DNA from: Helicobacter sp.
GTDB taxonomy: Bacteria; Campylobacterota; Campylobacteria; Campylobacterales; Helicobacteraceae
Assembly: GCA_029264655.1 (NCBI GenBank)
Contig: JARHZY010000024.1
Span: forward strand, 1 to 16,875
Reading direction: 5' to 3'
DNA length: 16,875 nucleotides
Positions 1 through 7,727 of this stretch are shown here, piece by piece (within the stretch, counting starts at the first letter, position 1; each line of letters begins with the position of its first letter). Both the position numbers and the translations under genes were made by a program. The notes beneath the pieces were generated by a model. It was not told the DNA's origin. It saw nothing but the letters and a program-made list of their open reading frames with translations, and ran no database searches.

Positions 1-104
1 AATGTGCTAATAACAAAAAGATTGATGATAATGTATTAGATTCTATAAGCGATTATGACGAGCCAGAAAATATAACAGATATATTAAAAGAGTATTGCAA
101 GTAA
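1..104 (+). CDS. C-terminal fragment of an unrecognised protein
   Basis: An open frame runs from the window edge (first complete codon at base 3) to a TAA at 102-104. It encodes the last 33 residues of a protein whose start lies outside the window. The tail is hydrophilic and acidic, with two cysteines (first and penultimate visible residues) and an Asp/Glu-rich middle. No family can be named from so little. Being open to the edge and ending in a charged, helix-like tail makes it more likely a real 3' end than chance, but the evidence is thin. There is no clear terminator after it; the next gene-like signal is about 250 bases downstream. Confidence 0.4.
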   Translation, partial: CANNKKIDDNVLDSISDYDEPENITDILKEYCK

Positions 105-351
105 GAAGCTATTGTAAATAAACTATAAGCAAGTGGGAATTTATACAAATAGCACTAGATTCTCATCATATTATGTAATGAAAAGATTTATAGTTTAAGG
201 CTTGAAGCAATAAGCCCTATTCCATAGCACCATACATAAAAAAACATAGCATATAAAAGTCTTATATTTATATTATCAAAGCCCCATAATACATAATAAA
301 AAATAGCATTTATTACATAAATTATCTAACTAGAATACTAAAAAAATAAGC

Positions 352-357
352 TATAAT
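352..357 (+). promoter_or_regulatory. Predicted -10 box for the small ORF at 386
   Basis: A perfect TATAAT preceded by GC sits 28 bases before the ATG at 386, which would put the transcript start near 364 and give a leader of about 22 bases. The same gcTATAAT form appears before several other genes here. No convincing -35 box is seen, which is common in Helicobacter. The preceding bases (105-350) hold no other feature I can support. Confidence 0.45.
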
Positions 358-385
358 AGACAAAGATTCTAAGTAAAGGGCTGTT

Positions 386-580
386 ATGTTAAATTTTAAA
401 CAAATAATAGCAGGCTTTATCTTATGTAGCATAGTAGCATTAGCAAATAATGCAGATAATGCAAAAAAAGCAAATGCCAACAAAGCAAGTAGCCTAAAAA
501 ACAGGATATATTGCATTTGTTTGCCAAACCACATAGAATCAATATATGTAAATAAATCTAAAATTTTGTGTTCTATATAA
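386..580 (+). pseudogene. Small secreted-protein ORF, possibly a truncated copy of the FlgX-like gene
   Basis: This is a 64-codon ORF with a good ribosome site (AAAGGG at 375-380, 5 bases from the ATG) and a TATAAT upstream. Residues 1-20 form a signal peptide (hydrophobic IIAGFILCSIVALA), followed by an Ala/Asn/Lys-rich stretch to about residue 39. The remaining residues look like translated intergenic DNA. Residues around the signal peptide and the ADNAKK that follows line up with the start of the FlgX-like protein at 6253: the two genes share an exact 20-base match (451-470 and 6309-6328) in the same codon phase, and the preceding 15 bases match at 13 positions. I infer a duplicated 5' end that has lost its body. 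It could instead be a genuine small exported peptide; transcription signals look intact. Confidence 0.45.
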
Positions 581-795
581 ATAAATAATATATGCGGTTA
601 TAGAGTTTGTGTAAGTATAAATAAGTCATAGCTATAGCTTTTCTCTCTAAAACAAGCAGTAAAGTTACCCATAAAGAGTATATATAATATAAAATTTTCT
701 ATGATTTTTTATAAAAAGAAAAAGGATAAAATATCTGCTATAAAATGGGTTGTATTTGTTTGGAATGCGACTATAAACAACAATATATAATATAA

Positions 796-1155
796 TTATG
801 CGTTATTGGGGATAAATTTTAGAGCCACAGAATTAACGCAATGGCGAACATTTTTTGGTGTAAAACCTTCACCTTTAAAAACATGTCCTAAATGTCCATT
901 GCATGTGGCACATATAATTTCTGTTCTTATACCATCGCTATCTGGCACTTCTTTCACTTTATCTGTAATCGCAGAATCAAAGCTTGGCCAACCACAATGC
1001 CCTTTAAACTTGGCTTGGGAGGTAAATAAAGGAGTTGCACAAAGCTTGCAAACATAGATTCCATCTTCAAAAAAATCATTATATTCGCCACTAAATGGTG
1101 GCTCTGTGCCTTTTTCTAAAAGCACATATTTTTCAAAATCATTTAATTGTTGCAT
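796..1155 (-). CDS. msrB: Peptide methionine (R)-S-oxide reductase MsrB
   Basis: MsrB reduces the R form of methionine sulfoxide in oxidised proteins, normally recharged by thioredoxin. The 119-residue protein is a complete stand-alone MsrB domain with no signal peptide, so it should be cytosolic. Zinc-binding pairs are CKLC (C36, C39) and CATC (C82, C85). The GWPSF signature is at 55-59 with C54 just before it, the position of the recycling cysteine in many MsrBs. GHLGHVF is at 87-93, and the catalytic cysteine is C106 in RHCVNS. AGGA lies 7 bases before the ATG. The gene begins 8 bases after the stop of the large TPR gene, so it is probably the last gene of a serS-TPR-msrB operon. In H. pylori MsrA and MsrB are fused; here no MsrA domain is attached and none is in the window. 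Confidence 0.96.
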   Translation of the reverse strand: MQQLNDFEKYVLLEKGTEPPFSGEYNDFFEDGIYVCKLCATPLFTSQAKFKGHCGWPSFDSAITDKVKEVPDSDGIRTEIICATCNGHLGHVFKGEGFTPKNVRHCVNSVALKFIPNNA

Positions 1156-1163
1156 ATAAGGTC

Positions 1164-3728
1164 CTATTGTGGTGTATTTACTTTTGAATCATCGATAGTA
1201 AAATCAAGAAATTCTGATTTGGAGCTACGATTGGCAATACTATTATAATGTTGGGCTGCTGCATTATAATTTTCTGCTTCTTGATATAATACGCCCAAAG
1301 CAAAACGGCTTTCATAATTTACACTAGATTCCATTTTAGATAATTGCAATAACAAGCTTGCCGCATTTTTATGTCCTGCTCCAATAGCTGCAACAGCACC
1401 CAAATAACGCGTATAACTATCGTCTTCTTTTAATCCATTAATAAGCCTATCATAAATTGCATAACTTTCTTCAAAATTTTGCTGATAAATATTTAAAAGT
1501 CCAAGTGCCTGTAATAAGCCATTAGGATTTTTTGTTTGTGTGCTTAATTTATAATTGAGTAATTGTTTCTCACGTTCAAGATTCCCAGTAATAAAACCTA
1601 CATAAATATAAAGTTCTCGTGCAAGATTTGGACCATAAAATACATTATCTAAATTCATATTATCCTCACGGAAAAGATATTGCATATTGAGTGATGAATT
1701 TTTTACATTTGTGCCATAGTTTTTAGCTAAATCAAGCAAAATATTTGACACAATATCATTGGATTGATAGTATTTCAAACGCTCAAAACCAGCAGTAATA
1801 TTTTTTATATCACGCATATGCATAGCACTAATCGATTGGAATGCAAGCGCAATGGCTCTCTTTTCATCTGCTTGGGGTATATACACTCCCATGCTACTTG
1901 GATCATTTACCCATTCTTTTAATTTACTAAAAAATGCAAGTTGTTCTTTTGGCATTTTGCTATCTACTATACTCTGCCCCACATTAACATTTAGTGTGCT
2001 AATATCTTTATAAATAAGTTGCCCTGTAACCATTGCAAAAACACCAGCTTGCACATCTGTCATATCAAGGTGATATGCACGTAAAAAATGCTTATAAGCA
2101 TTTGCAAAATCGCCCACTTGAGCATAAATTAAACCTGCATTATAATGTAATACCGCATGGTTTGGATTTTCTTCTACATCATGCTTAATCATTGCTAATG
2201 CACCACGCAAATCATTCTCATTAATTTTACGTAAAGATTGTGCAATATTTGTATTGATATTGGAAATAGTAGCACCACGCACTAGTATTGCATGGCTTTC
2301 CTCAAGATTACCAAGATTAATTTTTGAATCTAATACACCATCAGAAATAATGCTTAAAGCCTCATCAACATTAAATACACGATAGGGTGCATAGTAAAAG
2401 AGAATCTTACTAGTTAAAAGATTAGAATGTTCAAAAGTCCTATTCCAAAATTCTTCTTGTGCGAGTTGCACATTAAAAACACTTGGTGCAACACGTGCTT
2501 TTATCGGGTATGGATTTGTGATATTATGCTCTTTCTTTGCAGCACCAAACTCATCAATTATACGCGCTGCTTCGATAAAATCCCCTAATTTTAAGCTAAT
2601 AAGTTGCATAGTCATCTTTGCATGCCAATCATCAGGATATTGCAAAAGATAATTATATACATGCCCACGTGCTGCATTGAGACTACCCTGTCTTGCTAGT
2701 AGTTGCCCTAGTGCAAGTTCATCTTGTTTTTCTGCAACTGCTTTAAGATTATTATAAGCTTGCACATTATCATTAAAAAGTGTATAGAGTTTTGCTGCTA
2801 ATCTTTTACTATCTTTATCAAAATGTGTAGTTGCATCATGATTGAGTGGTGAGAGTGCTTCAAAATACTGCCCTTGATAATATTGATTCAGTGCATAGGA
2901 ATAGGCATATGGTGGTAAATTGCTAATTTGATTAGCATAGGTATTTGCTATATTAATATAGTATTGGTATTTATTTATATCGCCAAGCCGAAAAGCACTT
3001 ACTGCAGCATTAATTGCACTTAAGGCGACATCTTCACCTGCTGCAATTGCTTTATCATAATATTCAATGCTCTTTTGATAGTCTTTTGATTTTGCATTAA
3101 TAACGCCTAGATTATAATTTGCAATAGCCTTTGCATAAGTAGCAATTTGATTAAAAAGCATCAATGCTTCTTGTTTATCACCGGTTTTATAAAGCATATC
3201 AGCTTTTTGAATCATATTTTCAAGATTCTTATTATCTACGATTGGTGGCTTTGTTGTAACTTCTGGTATAGTTGGTAGAATAATGCCACCCTGTCCATCT
3301 ATATTATTATTATTATTTTCTTGTGTGCCATTTTGCATACCACTAGCACTTTGGTTGCCTGCGTTTGCATTTGCTTGTTGCATGCTTTTTGTGCTTTCTT
3401 GCTCTTGTGTATCTTGTTTTGGTTTAAAAGCCATGATAAGTAATGCAACAAGCATGAAGACAAAGAGCAATAAAAGCACAATTAGTAAAATACGACGGGT
3501 TTTTACTCCAAGCTTTTCATCAATATTGCGTATAATTGGAATATCTTTAGCATTATCTCTAGCAAAATTTTCTAAAGGTGTAAAAAATGCCATAATGCCA
3601 CTTGGCTTCTTTTTTTTCGTTGCAACTTGTGATTCTTCACTCTTATTATCAGCGTTTTCTTTTATATCATCTTGTGTTGCTAAATCTTCAGCTGCTATAT
3701 CTTCTTGTTTTGTTTGTTCTTCTGCCAT
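1164..3728 (-). CDS. Large membrane-anchored TPR-repeat protein (HP1479-like)
   Basis: An 854-residue protein of unknown function. Residues 1-77 are acidic then lysine-rich (KKKK at 38-41) and should be cytoplasmic; 79-101 form one strong membrane helix; 102-165 are a low-complexity Gln/Asn/Gly linker with five consecutive Asn; from about 170 to the end the protein is helical with tetratricopeptide-like repeats, clearest at 170-260, around 530-570 (HYNAGLIYAQVGDFANAYKHF) and near 820-840 (ALGVLYQEAENYNAAAQHY). The layout suggests a bitopic protein displaying a periplasmic TPR superhelix, i.e. a scaffold. From memory, H. pylori has a similar-sized uncharacterised protein (HP1479) beside serS (HP1480), so the neighbourhood seems conserved. 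A possible own promoter lies at 3750-3777. An A8 run encodes the lysine stretch near the N-terminus. Confidence 0.85.
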   Translation of the reverse strand: MAEEQTKQEDIAAEDLATQDDIKENADNKSEESQVATKKKKPSGIMAFFTPLENFARDNAKDIPIIRNIDEKLGVKTRRILLIVLLLLFVFMLVALLIMAFKPKQDTQEQESTKSMQQANANAGNQSASGMQNGTQENNNNNIDGQGGIILPTIPEVTTKPPIVDNKNLENMIQKADMLYKTGDKQEALMLFNQIATYAKAIANYNLGVINAKSKDYQKSIEYYDKAIAAGEDVALSAINAAVSAFRLGDINKYQYYINIANTYANQISNLPPYAYSYALNQYYQGQYFEALSPLNHDATTHFDKDSKRLAAKLYTLFNDNVQAYNNLKAVAEKQDELALGQLLARQGSLNAARGHVYNYLLQYPDDWHAKMTMQLISLKLGDFIEAARIIDEFGAAKKEHNITNPYPIKARVAPSVFNVQLAQEEFWNRTFEHSNLLTSKILFYYAPYRVFNVDEALSIISDGVLDSKINLGNLEESHAILVRGATISNINTNIAQSLRKINENDLRGALAMIKHDVEENPNHAVLHYNAGLIYAQVGDFANAYKHFLRAYHLDMTDVQAGVFAMVTGQLIYKDISTLNVNVGQSIVDSKMPKEQLAFFSKLKEWVNDPSSMGVYIPQADEKRAIALAFQSISAMHMRDIKNITAGFERLKYYQSNDIVSNILLDLAKNYGTNVKNSSLNMQYLFREDNMNLDNVFYGPNLARELYIYVGFITGNLEREKQLLNYKLSTQTKNPNGLLQALGLLNIYQQNFEESYAIYDRLINGLKEDDSYTRYLGAVAAIGAGHKNAASLLLQLSKMESSVNYESRFALGVLYQEAENYNAAAQHYNSIANRSSKSEFLDFTIDDSKVNTPQ

Positions 3729-3749
3729 TCCCTATCCCTAATACATTTT

Positions 3750-3777
3750 ATTATAATTACATGGAATCAATGTTCAA
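3750..3777 (-). promoter_or_regulatory. Possible internal promoter for the TPR gene
   Basis: On the minus strand, TTGAAC (3777-3772), a 16-base spacer and TATAAT (3755-3750) lie across the serS stop region, 22 bases before the TPR start at 3728. A transcript would begin near 3743 with a leader of about 15 bases. The -10 is perfect and the -35 matches 4 of 6. It could allow TPR-msrB expression apart from serS; read-through from serS across the 38-base gap is also likely. Confidence 0.4.
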
Positions 3778-5056
3778 GGTATTTTTGTAATACTTTGGGT
3801 ATATTAATACTACCATCAGCATTTTGAAAATTTTCCATAATAGCAACAAGCGTTCTACCTACTGCTAAACTTGAACCATTGAGTGTATGTGCAAGTATAT
3901 TTTTACCTTCATGTTTATATCGTATTTTAGCTCTACGCGCTTGGAAGTCCCAACAATTTGATACAGAGCTAATCTCACGATAACATTGTTGACCGGGTAA
4001 CCATACCTCTAAATCAACGGTATTATATGCAGAAAAACCAATATCCCCACTACAAAGTTGCACCAATCTATGTGGTAATTCTAAAGATTCTAAAAGTTTT
4101 GAAGCATTATCTATCATTTTCTGCTGCATTGCTTCACTTTGGTCTGCCCTTGTAATAGCAACAAGTTCTACTTTGTCAAACTGATGTTGGCGGATAATGC
4201 CGCGTGTATCTCGTCCTGCACTCCCTGCTTCCTTGCGAAAACAAGGGGTATAAGCAGTCATCATAATGGGTAACTCTTGTGCATTCACAATCATATCTTG
4301 ATAGAGATTTGTTAGTGCAATCTCTGAAGTAGAAATTAAATAAAGTGTATGCCCCTTATTAGAATCTTCATCATCAATCATATTTTCTAAACGAAACATA
4401 TCGTCTGCAAATTTTGGGAGTTGCCCTGTCCCAAGCATTGCCCTATCATTAACAATAGCAGGCACACTGCATATTTCAAAACCATTCTTATGGTTAAAAT
4501 CAAGCATATATGATATTAGTGCTTGATTTAATCTTGCACCAAAACCACGCAATACAGAAAATCTACTTTTTGCAAGTTTAACACCTGCTTCAAAATCAAT
4601 CCATTTATTTTGTTCTGCAAGTTCCCAATGCTCTTTTGGTGTAAAATCAAATGTTTTTGGTTGTAAAACGCGTTTAATTTCTACATTATCATGCTCATCT
4701 TTACCTATTGGGGTTGTGGTGCTTAAAAGGTTTGGAATCTGTAAAAGCATTTCTTGCAGAGCCTTTTCGGCACAATTTACTTGAGCGACTGCATCTTGGA
4801 CTTCTTTCTTTAAGCTATCAAGTTTTTGCTTATGGTTTTGTAAAATGCTAGAATCTGCCTTTTGCCGCATAAGCTCCCCATATTCCCTTGAGAGTTTGTT
4901 TTGTTCGGCTTGCATAGATTCTGTAGCAGTCTTTTGTTGTTTAAAAGTGCTTACACTTTTTCTAAGGTTATCAAGCGTATGTGCTTCTATATTTCTATGT
5001 GCGAGATTTTGTGCTACATATTCAAAATCATGGAGTAAAAGTTTTACATCAATCAT
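3767..5056 (-). CDS. serS: Seryl-tRNA synthetase
   Basis: SerRS charges tRNA-Ser with serine (and tRNA-Sec where present), a cytosolic class II synthetase acting as a dimer. The protein is 429 residues, normal length. Residues about 30-105 are the antiparallel coiled-coil arm that grips the tRNA long arm. The TSEIALTNLY stretch near 244-253 is the serine-binding loop, motif 2 is FRKEAGSAGRDTRG (about 273-286) leading to RQHQFDKVEL, and motif 3 is LNGSSLAVGRTLVAIME (about 392-408). The frame can also open at TTG 5059, but I chose ATG at 5056: it gives the usual start MIDVKLL and AAGG sits 9 bases upstream. It is divergent from cheV and heads a likely operon with the TPR gene and msrB. Confidence 0.97.
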   Translation of the reverse strand: MIDVKLLLHDFEYVAQNLAHRNIEAHTLDNLRKSVSTFKQQKTATESMQAEQNKLSREYGELMRQKADSSILQNHKQKLDSLKKEVQDAVAQVNCAEKALQEMLLQIPNLLSTTTPIGKDEHDNVEIKRVLQPKTFDFTPKEHWELAEQNKWIDFEAGVKLAKSRFSVLRGFGARLNQALISYMLDFNHKNGFEICSVPAIVNDRAMLGTGQLPKFADDMFRLENMIDDEDSNKGHTLYLISTSEIALTNLYQDMIVNAQELPIMMTAYTPCFRKEAGSAGRDTRGIIRQHQFDKVELVAITRADQSEAMQQKMIDNASKLLESLELPHRLVQLCSGDIGFSAYNTVDLEVWLPGQQCYREISSVSNCWDFQARRAKIRYKHEGKNILAHTLNGSSLAVGRTLVAIMENFQNADGSINIPKVLQKYLEH

Positions 5057-5119
5057 CAAAAAATACCTTATATAACATAATAGTTATCGAAAATATAAAA
5101 ATAATATTTAAAATAAGTA

Positions 5120-5148
5120 ATTATAACAAAAATGATACAAAATGTCTT
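5120..5148 (-). promoter_or_regulatory. Predicted serS operon promoter
   Basis: On the minus strand, AAGACA (5148-5143), a 17-base spacer and a perfect TATAAT (5125-5120) form a housekeeping-sigma promoter. Transcription would start near 5113, leaving a leader of about 57 bases that contains a small ATAAC/GTTAT hairpin before the ribosome site. Its -35 box overlaps the predicted cheV -35 box by two bases on the opposite strand. Confidence 0.6.
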
Positions 5149-5176
5149 GATAAAAGTATTTTTTTTTTGTTAAAAT
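5147..5176 (+). promoter_or_regulatory. Predicted cheV promoter with a T10 spacer tract
   Basis: TTGATA (5147-5152, 5 of 6), an 18-base spacer and TAAAAT (5171-5176, 5 of 6) precede cheV. The spacer includes ten consecutive T (5159-5168). Loss of one T would give the ideal 17-base spacing and gain of one would give 19. Transcription would begin near 5183, leaving a leader of about 23 bases with a good ribosome site (TAGGAG). Confidence 0.6.
5159..5168. repeat. Homopolymer T10 tract in the cheV promoter spacer
   Basis: Ten uninterrupted T residues lie between the predicted -35 and -10 boxes of cheV. Tracts of this kind in Helicobacter promoters are prone to slipped-strand changes in length. 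Confidence 0.85.
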
Positions 5177-5205
5177 AACACTAATAAAATTTTAGGAGCT
5201 TTGTT

Positions 5206-6159
5206 ATGATAAGTAACATTGATAAAACGACTTCACTTCACTTAAATAACGAGGCACAATTTCTTTGCTTTACTTTAGAGGAAGCTGAAAATGAGCAAGA
5301 CATTCAGCTTTATGCAATGAATGTATTTAAGATACGTGAAATAATCTACTATGATGGTGAATTAACAGAAACAGCTGGAGAAAATGAAGGTGTTGTGCTT
5401 GGATTTTTAACGGTGAGAGGTGAGAGCATACCACTTGTTGATATGCGTAGATGGCTATATTATAATGCTTCAAGTCCAAAACGAGATCTTAAAGACTATT
5501 CTATTCAAAGCACAAAAAATCTTGTTATTTTGTGTAATTTTTCGCAATGCACAGTTGGATTAAGAATCTTAAATGTAAAAAGGATTATTCAACGCAGTTG
5601 GGATTCTGTTATTATTGGCAGTGAGTATGGATTTGATGGTAATAATAAAATCACAGCAACAACGAAATTTGATGATGGTGCTGTTGTGCAGATTATGGAT
5701 GTTGAGCGTATGGTTGTTGATGCATTTCCATCAGTAGAAACTTCACATGAATTGCAACTTGAAAGTTTAAGGGCAATTGAAAGTGATAAGGTTGTATTGT
5801 TGGCAGAAGATTCCAAACCTGCCCAAAAGTCCTTGCAAACCATTATGGAAAAATTAGAATTGCGTTATTTTACTTTTCCAAATGGCAAAGCATTGCTTGA
5901 ATATTTATATAGCCCCGGCGTTATAAAAACTATTGGTGCAGTTATTACAGATCTTGAAATGCCGCTTATTTCTGGATTTGAAGTGTTAAAGCATATACGC
6001 GATCATGAAGAGACAAAAACATTACCTGTTATTGTTAATTCTTCAATGAGTAATGATTCAAATATTGAAAAAGCACAAAGTTTGAAAGCGAATGCCTTTA
6101 TCACAAAATCTAATCCTTTAGAAATAGAAGATGCATTGCGAGAAGCACTTGAGTTATAA
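5206..6159 (+). CDS. cheV: Chemotaxis coupling protein CheV (CheW domain plus receiver domain)
   Basis: CheV links chemoreceptors to the CheA kinase and tunes signalling through its own receiver domain. The 317-residue cytosolic protein has a CheW-like domain at about 15-175 (LVILCNF...VGLRILNVKRII in the middle) and a response-regulator domain at about 194-317. Receiver residues are present: acidic pair E201-D202, phosphoacceptor D249 in ITDLEMP, S279 in the Thr/Ser position, and K301 in the FITKSNP motif. So phosphorylation should be possible. TAGGAG lies 7-8 bases before the ATG. It is followed by a motility gene (FlgX-like), which fits its role. Helicobacter carry up to three cheV paralogs; I cannot say which this one is. 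Confidence 0.94.
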   Translation: MISNIDKTTSLHLNNEAQFLCFTLEEAENEQDIQLYAMNVFKIREIIYYDGELTETAGENEGVVLGFLTVRGESIPLVDMRRWLYYNASSPKRDLKDYSIQSTKNLVILCNFSQCTVGLRILNVKRIIQRSWDSVIIGSEYGFDGNNKITATTKFDDGAVVQIMDVERMVVDAFPSVETSHELQLESLRAIESDKVVLLAEDSKPAQKSLQTIMEKLELRYFTFPNGKALLEYLYSPGVIKTIGAVITDLEMPLISGFEVLKHIRDHEETKTLPVIVNSSMSNDSNIEKAQSLKANAFITKSNPLEIEDALREALEL

Positions 6160-6177
6160 TGCCATTAGAATTAATTT

Positions 6178-6205
6178 TTGAAAAGTTGGAGTTGCTTAGT
6201 ATAAT
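6178..6205 (+). promoter_or_regulatory. Predicted promoter of the FlgX-like gene
   Basis: TTGAAA (6178-6183), a 16-base spacer and TATAAT (6200-6205) lie 47 bases before the GTG start, so the gene probably has its own housekeeping promoter besides any read-through from cheV. The -10 sits inside a short inverted repeat (CTTAG / CTAAG arms, 6195-6199 and 6208-6212). Confidence 0.45.
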
Positions 6206-6252
6206 AGCTAAGTTTATCGATAATATTTGCATAAATACATAAGGATAAAATA

Positions 6253-7029
6253 GTGAAAAGAGTTTTTTTGGGAAGTATCATTGCAAGTTGTTTATGTTGT
6301 ATAGTATTTGCAGATAATGCAAAAAAAGAAGTGCCGAAATCACAATCATTGGCATCTAGTGCGAGTTTTGATCCAGAAGCAGCACAGCAATTAGCAAAAC
6401 AATGTGATGCAATTTTTGAAGCAAGAAAGCAAGAGATTGCAACAAGTCTTTTGCAATTACAACAACAGCAAAGCACATTACAAATTCTTACCACTGAAAA
6501 TACAAAATTGCTTAAAGAAAAAGAAGAGCAAATGAAGTTGAAAGAAGGTGCATTAAAGAAAATGTATGCTGATATGAGAGAAGAAGAAGCAAAAAAAGCA
6601 GCTGAAAGTGAAGCAAAGCTAAGTGAAGCAAAACAACTATTAGCACAAAATCAAGAGATTCTCAAACAAATAACAGGTGCAAAAGATACGAAATTAGCGG
6701 AAAGTTATGCAAAAATGAAAGATAGCAAAGCAGCACCTATTCTAGCAGCTATGCCAGATGATGATGCGGTTATGATTTTGTTAAGTTTGAAGCCTAATCA
6801 AATGGGGAATATTTTATCACAAATGCAACCTGATAAGGCAGCAGAGCTTACTAAACTTATTAAATATTTTCCCAATAAAAAACCAGTCCCACCAAATGCC
6901 CCACCACCTGCTACTCCAGATGGAATCAATGTAGAAAACAATATGCCACAAAATACACAAGAAACAAGCGACACACCACAAAATAAAGCGATACCACAAA
7001 GTTTTGATAGCGGTGTGAGAATATATTAA
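6253..7029 (+). CDS. MotE/FlgX-family (PDP-type) exported motility protein
   Basis: A 258-residue exported protein. Residues 1-20 are a signal peptide or N-terminal anchor; a signal peptidase I site fits after VFA (A20), though IASC at 10-13 also resembles a lipobox. Residues about 55-140 are a long Lys/Glu/Gln/Ala coiled coil. Residues about 148-205 (AAPILAAMPDDDAVMILLSLKPNQMGNILSQM) match the MgtE-N/MotE-like helical domain. The tail from 206 is rich in Pro, Asn and Gln and disordered. This domain order matches the Campylobacter protein Cj1496c/FlgX, reported as a stator chaperone for MotA-MotB; the assignment is by recalled similarity. The start is GTG, set by AAGGA 7 bases upstream. Its place after cheV supports a motility role. 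No good terminator follows. Confidence 0.82.
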   Translation: MKRVFLGSIIASCLCCIVFADNAKKEVPKSQSLASSASFDPEAAQQLAKQCDAIFEARKQEIATSLLQLQQQQSTLQILTTENTKLLKEKEEQMKLKEGALKKMYADMREEEAKKAAESEAKLSEAKQLLAQNQEILKQITGAKDTKLAESYAKMKDSKAAPILAAMPDDDAVMILLSLKPNQMGNILSQMQPDKAAELTKLIKYFPNKKPVPPNAPPPATPDGINVENNMPQNTQETSDTPQNKAIPQSFDSGVRIY

Positions 7030-7727
7030 CGAATATATTGCATAATATTTATTACAGATATAAACCTTATAAGAGTTATTGCAGGGAAACTAATAGAACC
7101 TTAAAAGATTGGCAAAAAGCTTTTATGGGAATATAGCTTTTATATCCTATTATTCTTCATTATCCATATAACAAAAAAGAAATACTCTATCATAAAGTAG
7201 TATAGATAATTTCAACCCTTAGAGATTAAAAATACAACAATAATTCCATAAAGTATCGATATGAGTATATATAATTATAGTATTTTGGATTCTCATAAAA
7301 ATGCTAGTAAAACCAAACTACAAAATATTAAAATCTATTATAAAAAAATAATATAGATATATGGGTTATATGCCAAATAGAATATAAAAAGAGAATCTAA
7401 AAGCTAATCTTCATGATTCTAAAATGTAAAGTGAATGCTATATTTTAGACTCTAAGTTATAGGATTGTGAAAAATAACTAAGATTGCTTTTGGATTATAC
7501 TAAATGCAGAAAAGCAATAACCAATAAACTTAGCTATAACAATAAACAGCAAAAATATCCTAACATATAAAGCGATTATATGTAAAAAAGTAGATACAAA
7601 GAATCTTAAAAACTAATATTAGATGAGATTTACAATATAAAGCATCGTAGTAAAGCCAACTTATAGATTCTAAACACAGCACTATAGGCATAAAAACCTA
7701 TATTACTCTTAGATTCTATAGTGTAGC
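7030..7727. other. Gene-free AT-rich interval
   Basis: About 700 bases without a convincing gene on either strand. It contains several AGATTCT/AGAATCT words (near 7284, 7392, 7417, 7610, 7665, 7711), a perfect TATAGG/CCTATA hairpin at 7683-7702 inside a wider CACTATAG/CTATAGTG inverted repeat (7680-7687 and 7716-7723), and many stop codons in all frames. It may be a decayed gene or spacer left by deletion; no recognisable protein remnant was found. Confidence 0.5.

Noticed and set aside
745..795. 16-residue cysteine-rich mini ORF (MGCICLECDYK...) on the plus strand
   Set aside because: No ribosome site at a workable distance and its stop abuts the msrB 3' end; too short to support.
3301..3317. 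ATT trinucleotide repeat
   Set aside because: It encodes five Asn in the linker of the TPR protein; length change would stay in frame and have little effect.
3283..3741. 152-codon plus-strand ORF inside the TPR gene
   Set aside because: It lies entirely opposite the real gene's membrane helix and low-complexity linker; a shadow frame.
5057..5059. TTG as the serS start, one codon upstream
   Set aside because: ATG 5056 gives the family-typical N-terminus and an acceptable ribosome site distance.
6187..6196. TTGGA...TTGCTT resembling a sigma-54 flagellar promoter before the FlgX-like gene
   Set aside because: GG and GC are only 4 bases apart, whereas sigma-54 needs 10 between them.
6218..6224. 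CGATAAT resembling a FliA (sigma-28) -10 box
   Set aside because: No TAAA-type -35 box lies at the required distance upstream; a housekeeping promoter at 6178-6205 fits better.
7560..7691. 43-residue minus-strand ORF downstream of the G12 tract
   Set aside because: No ribosome site or promoter; composition looks like translated AT-rich spacer.
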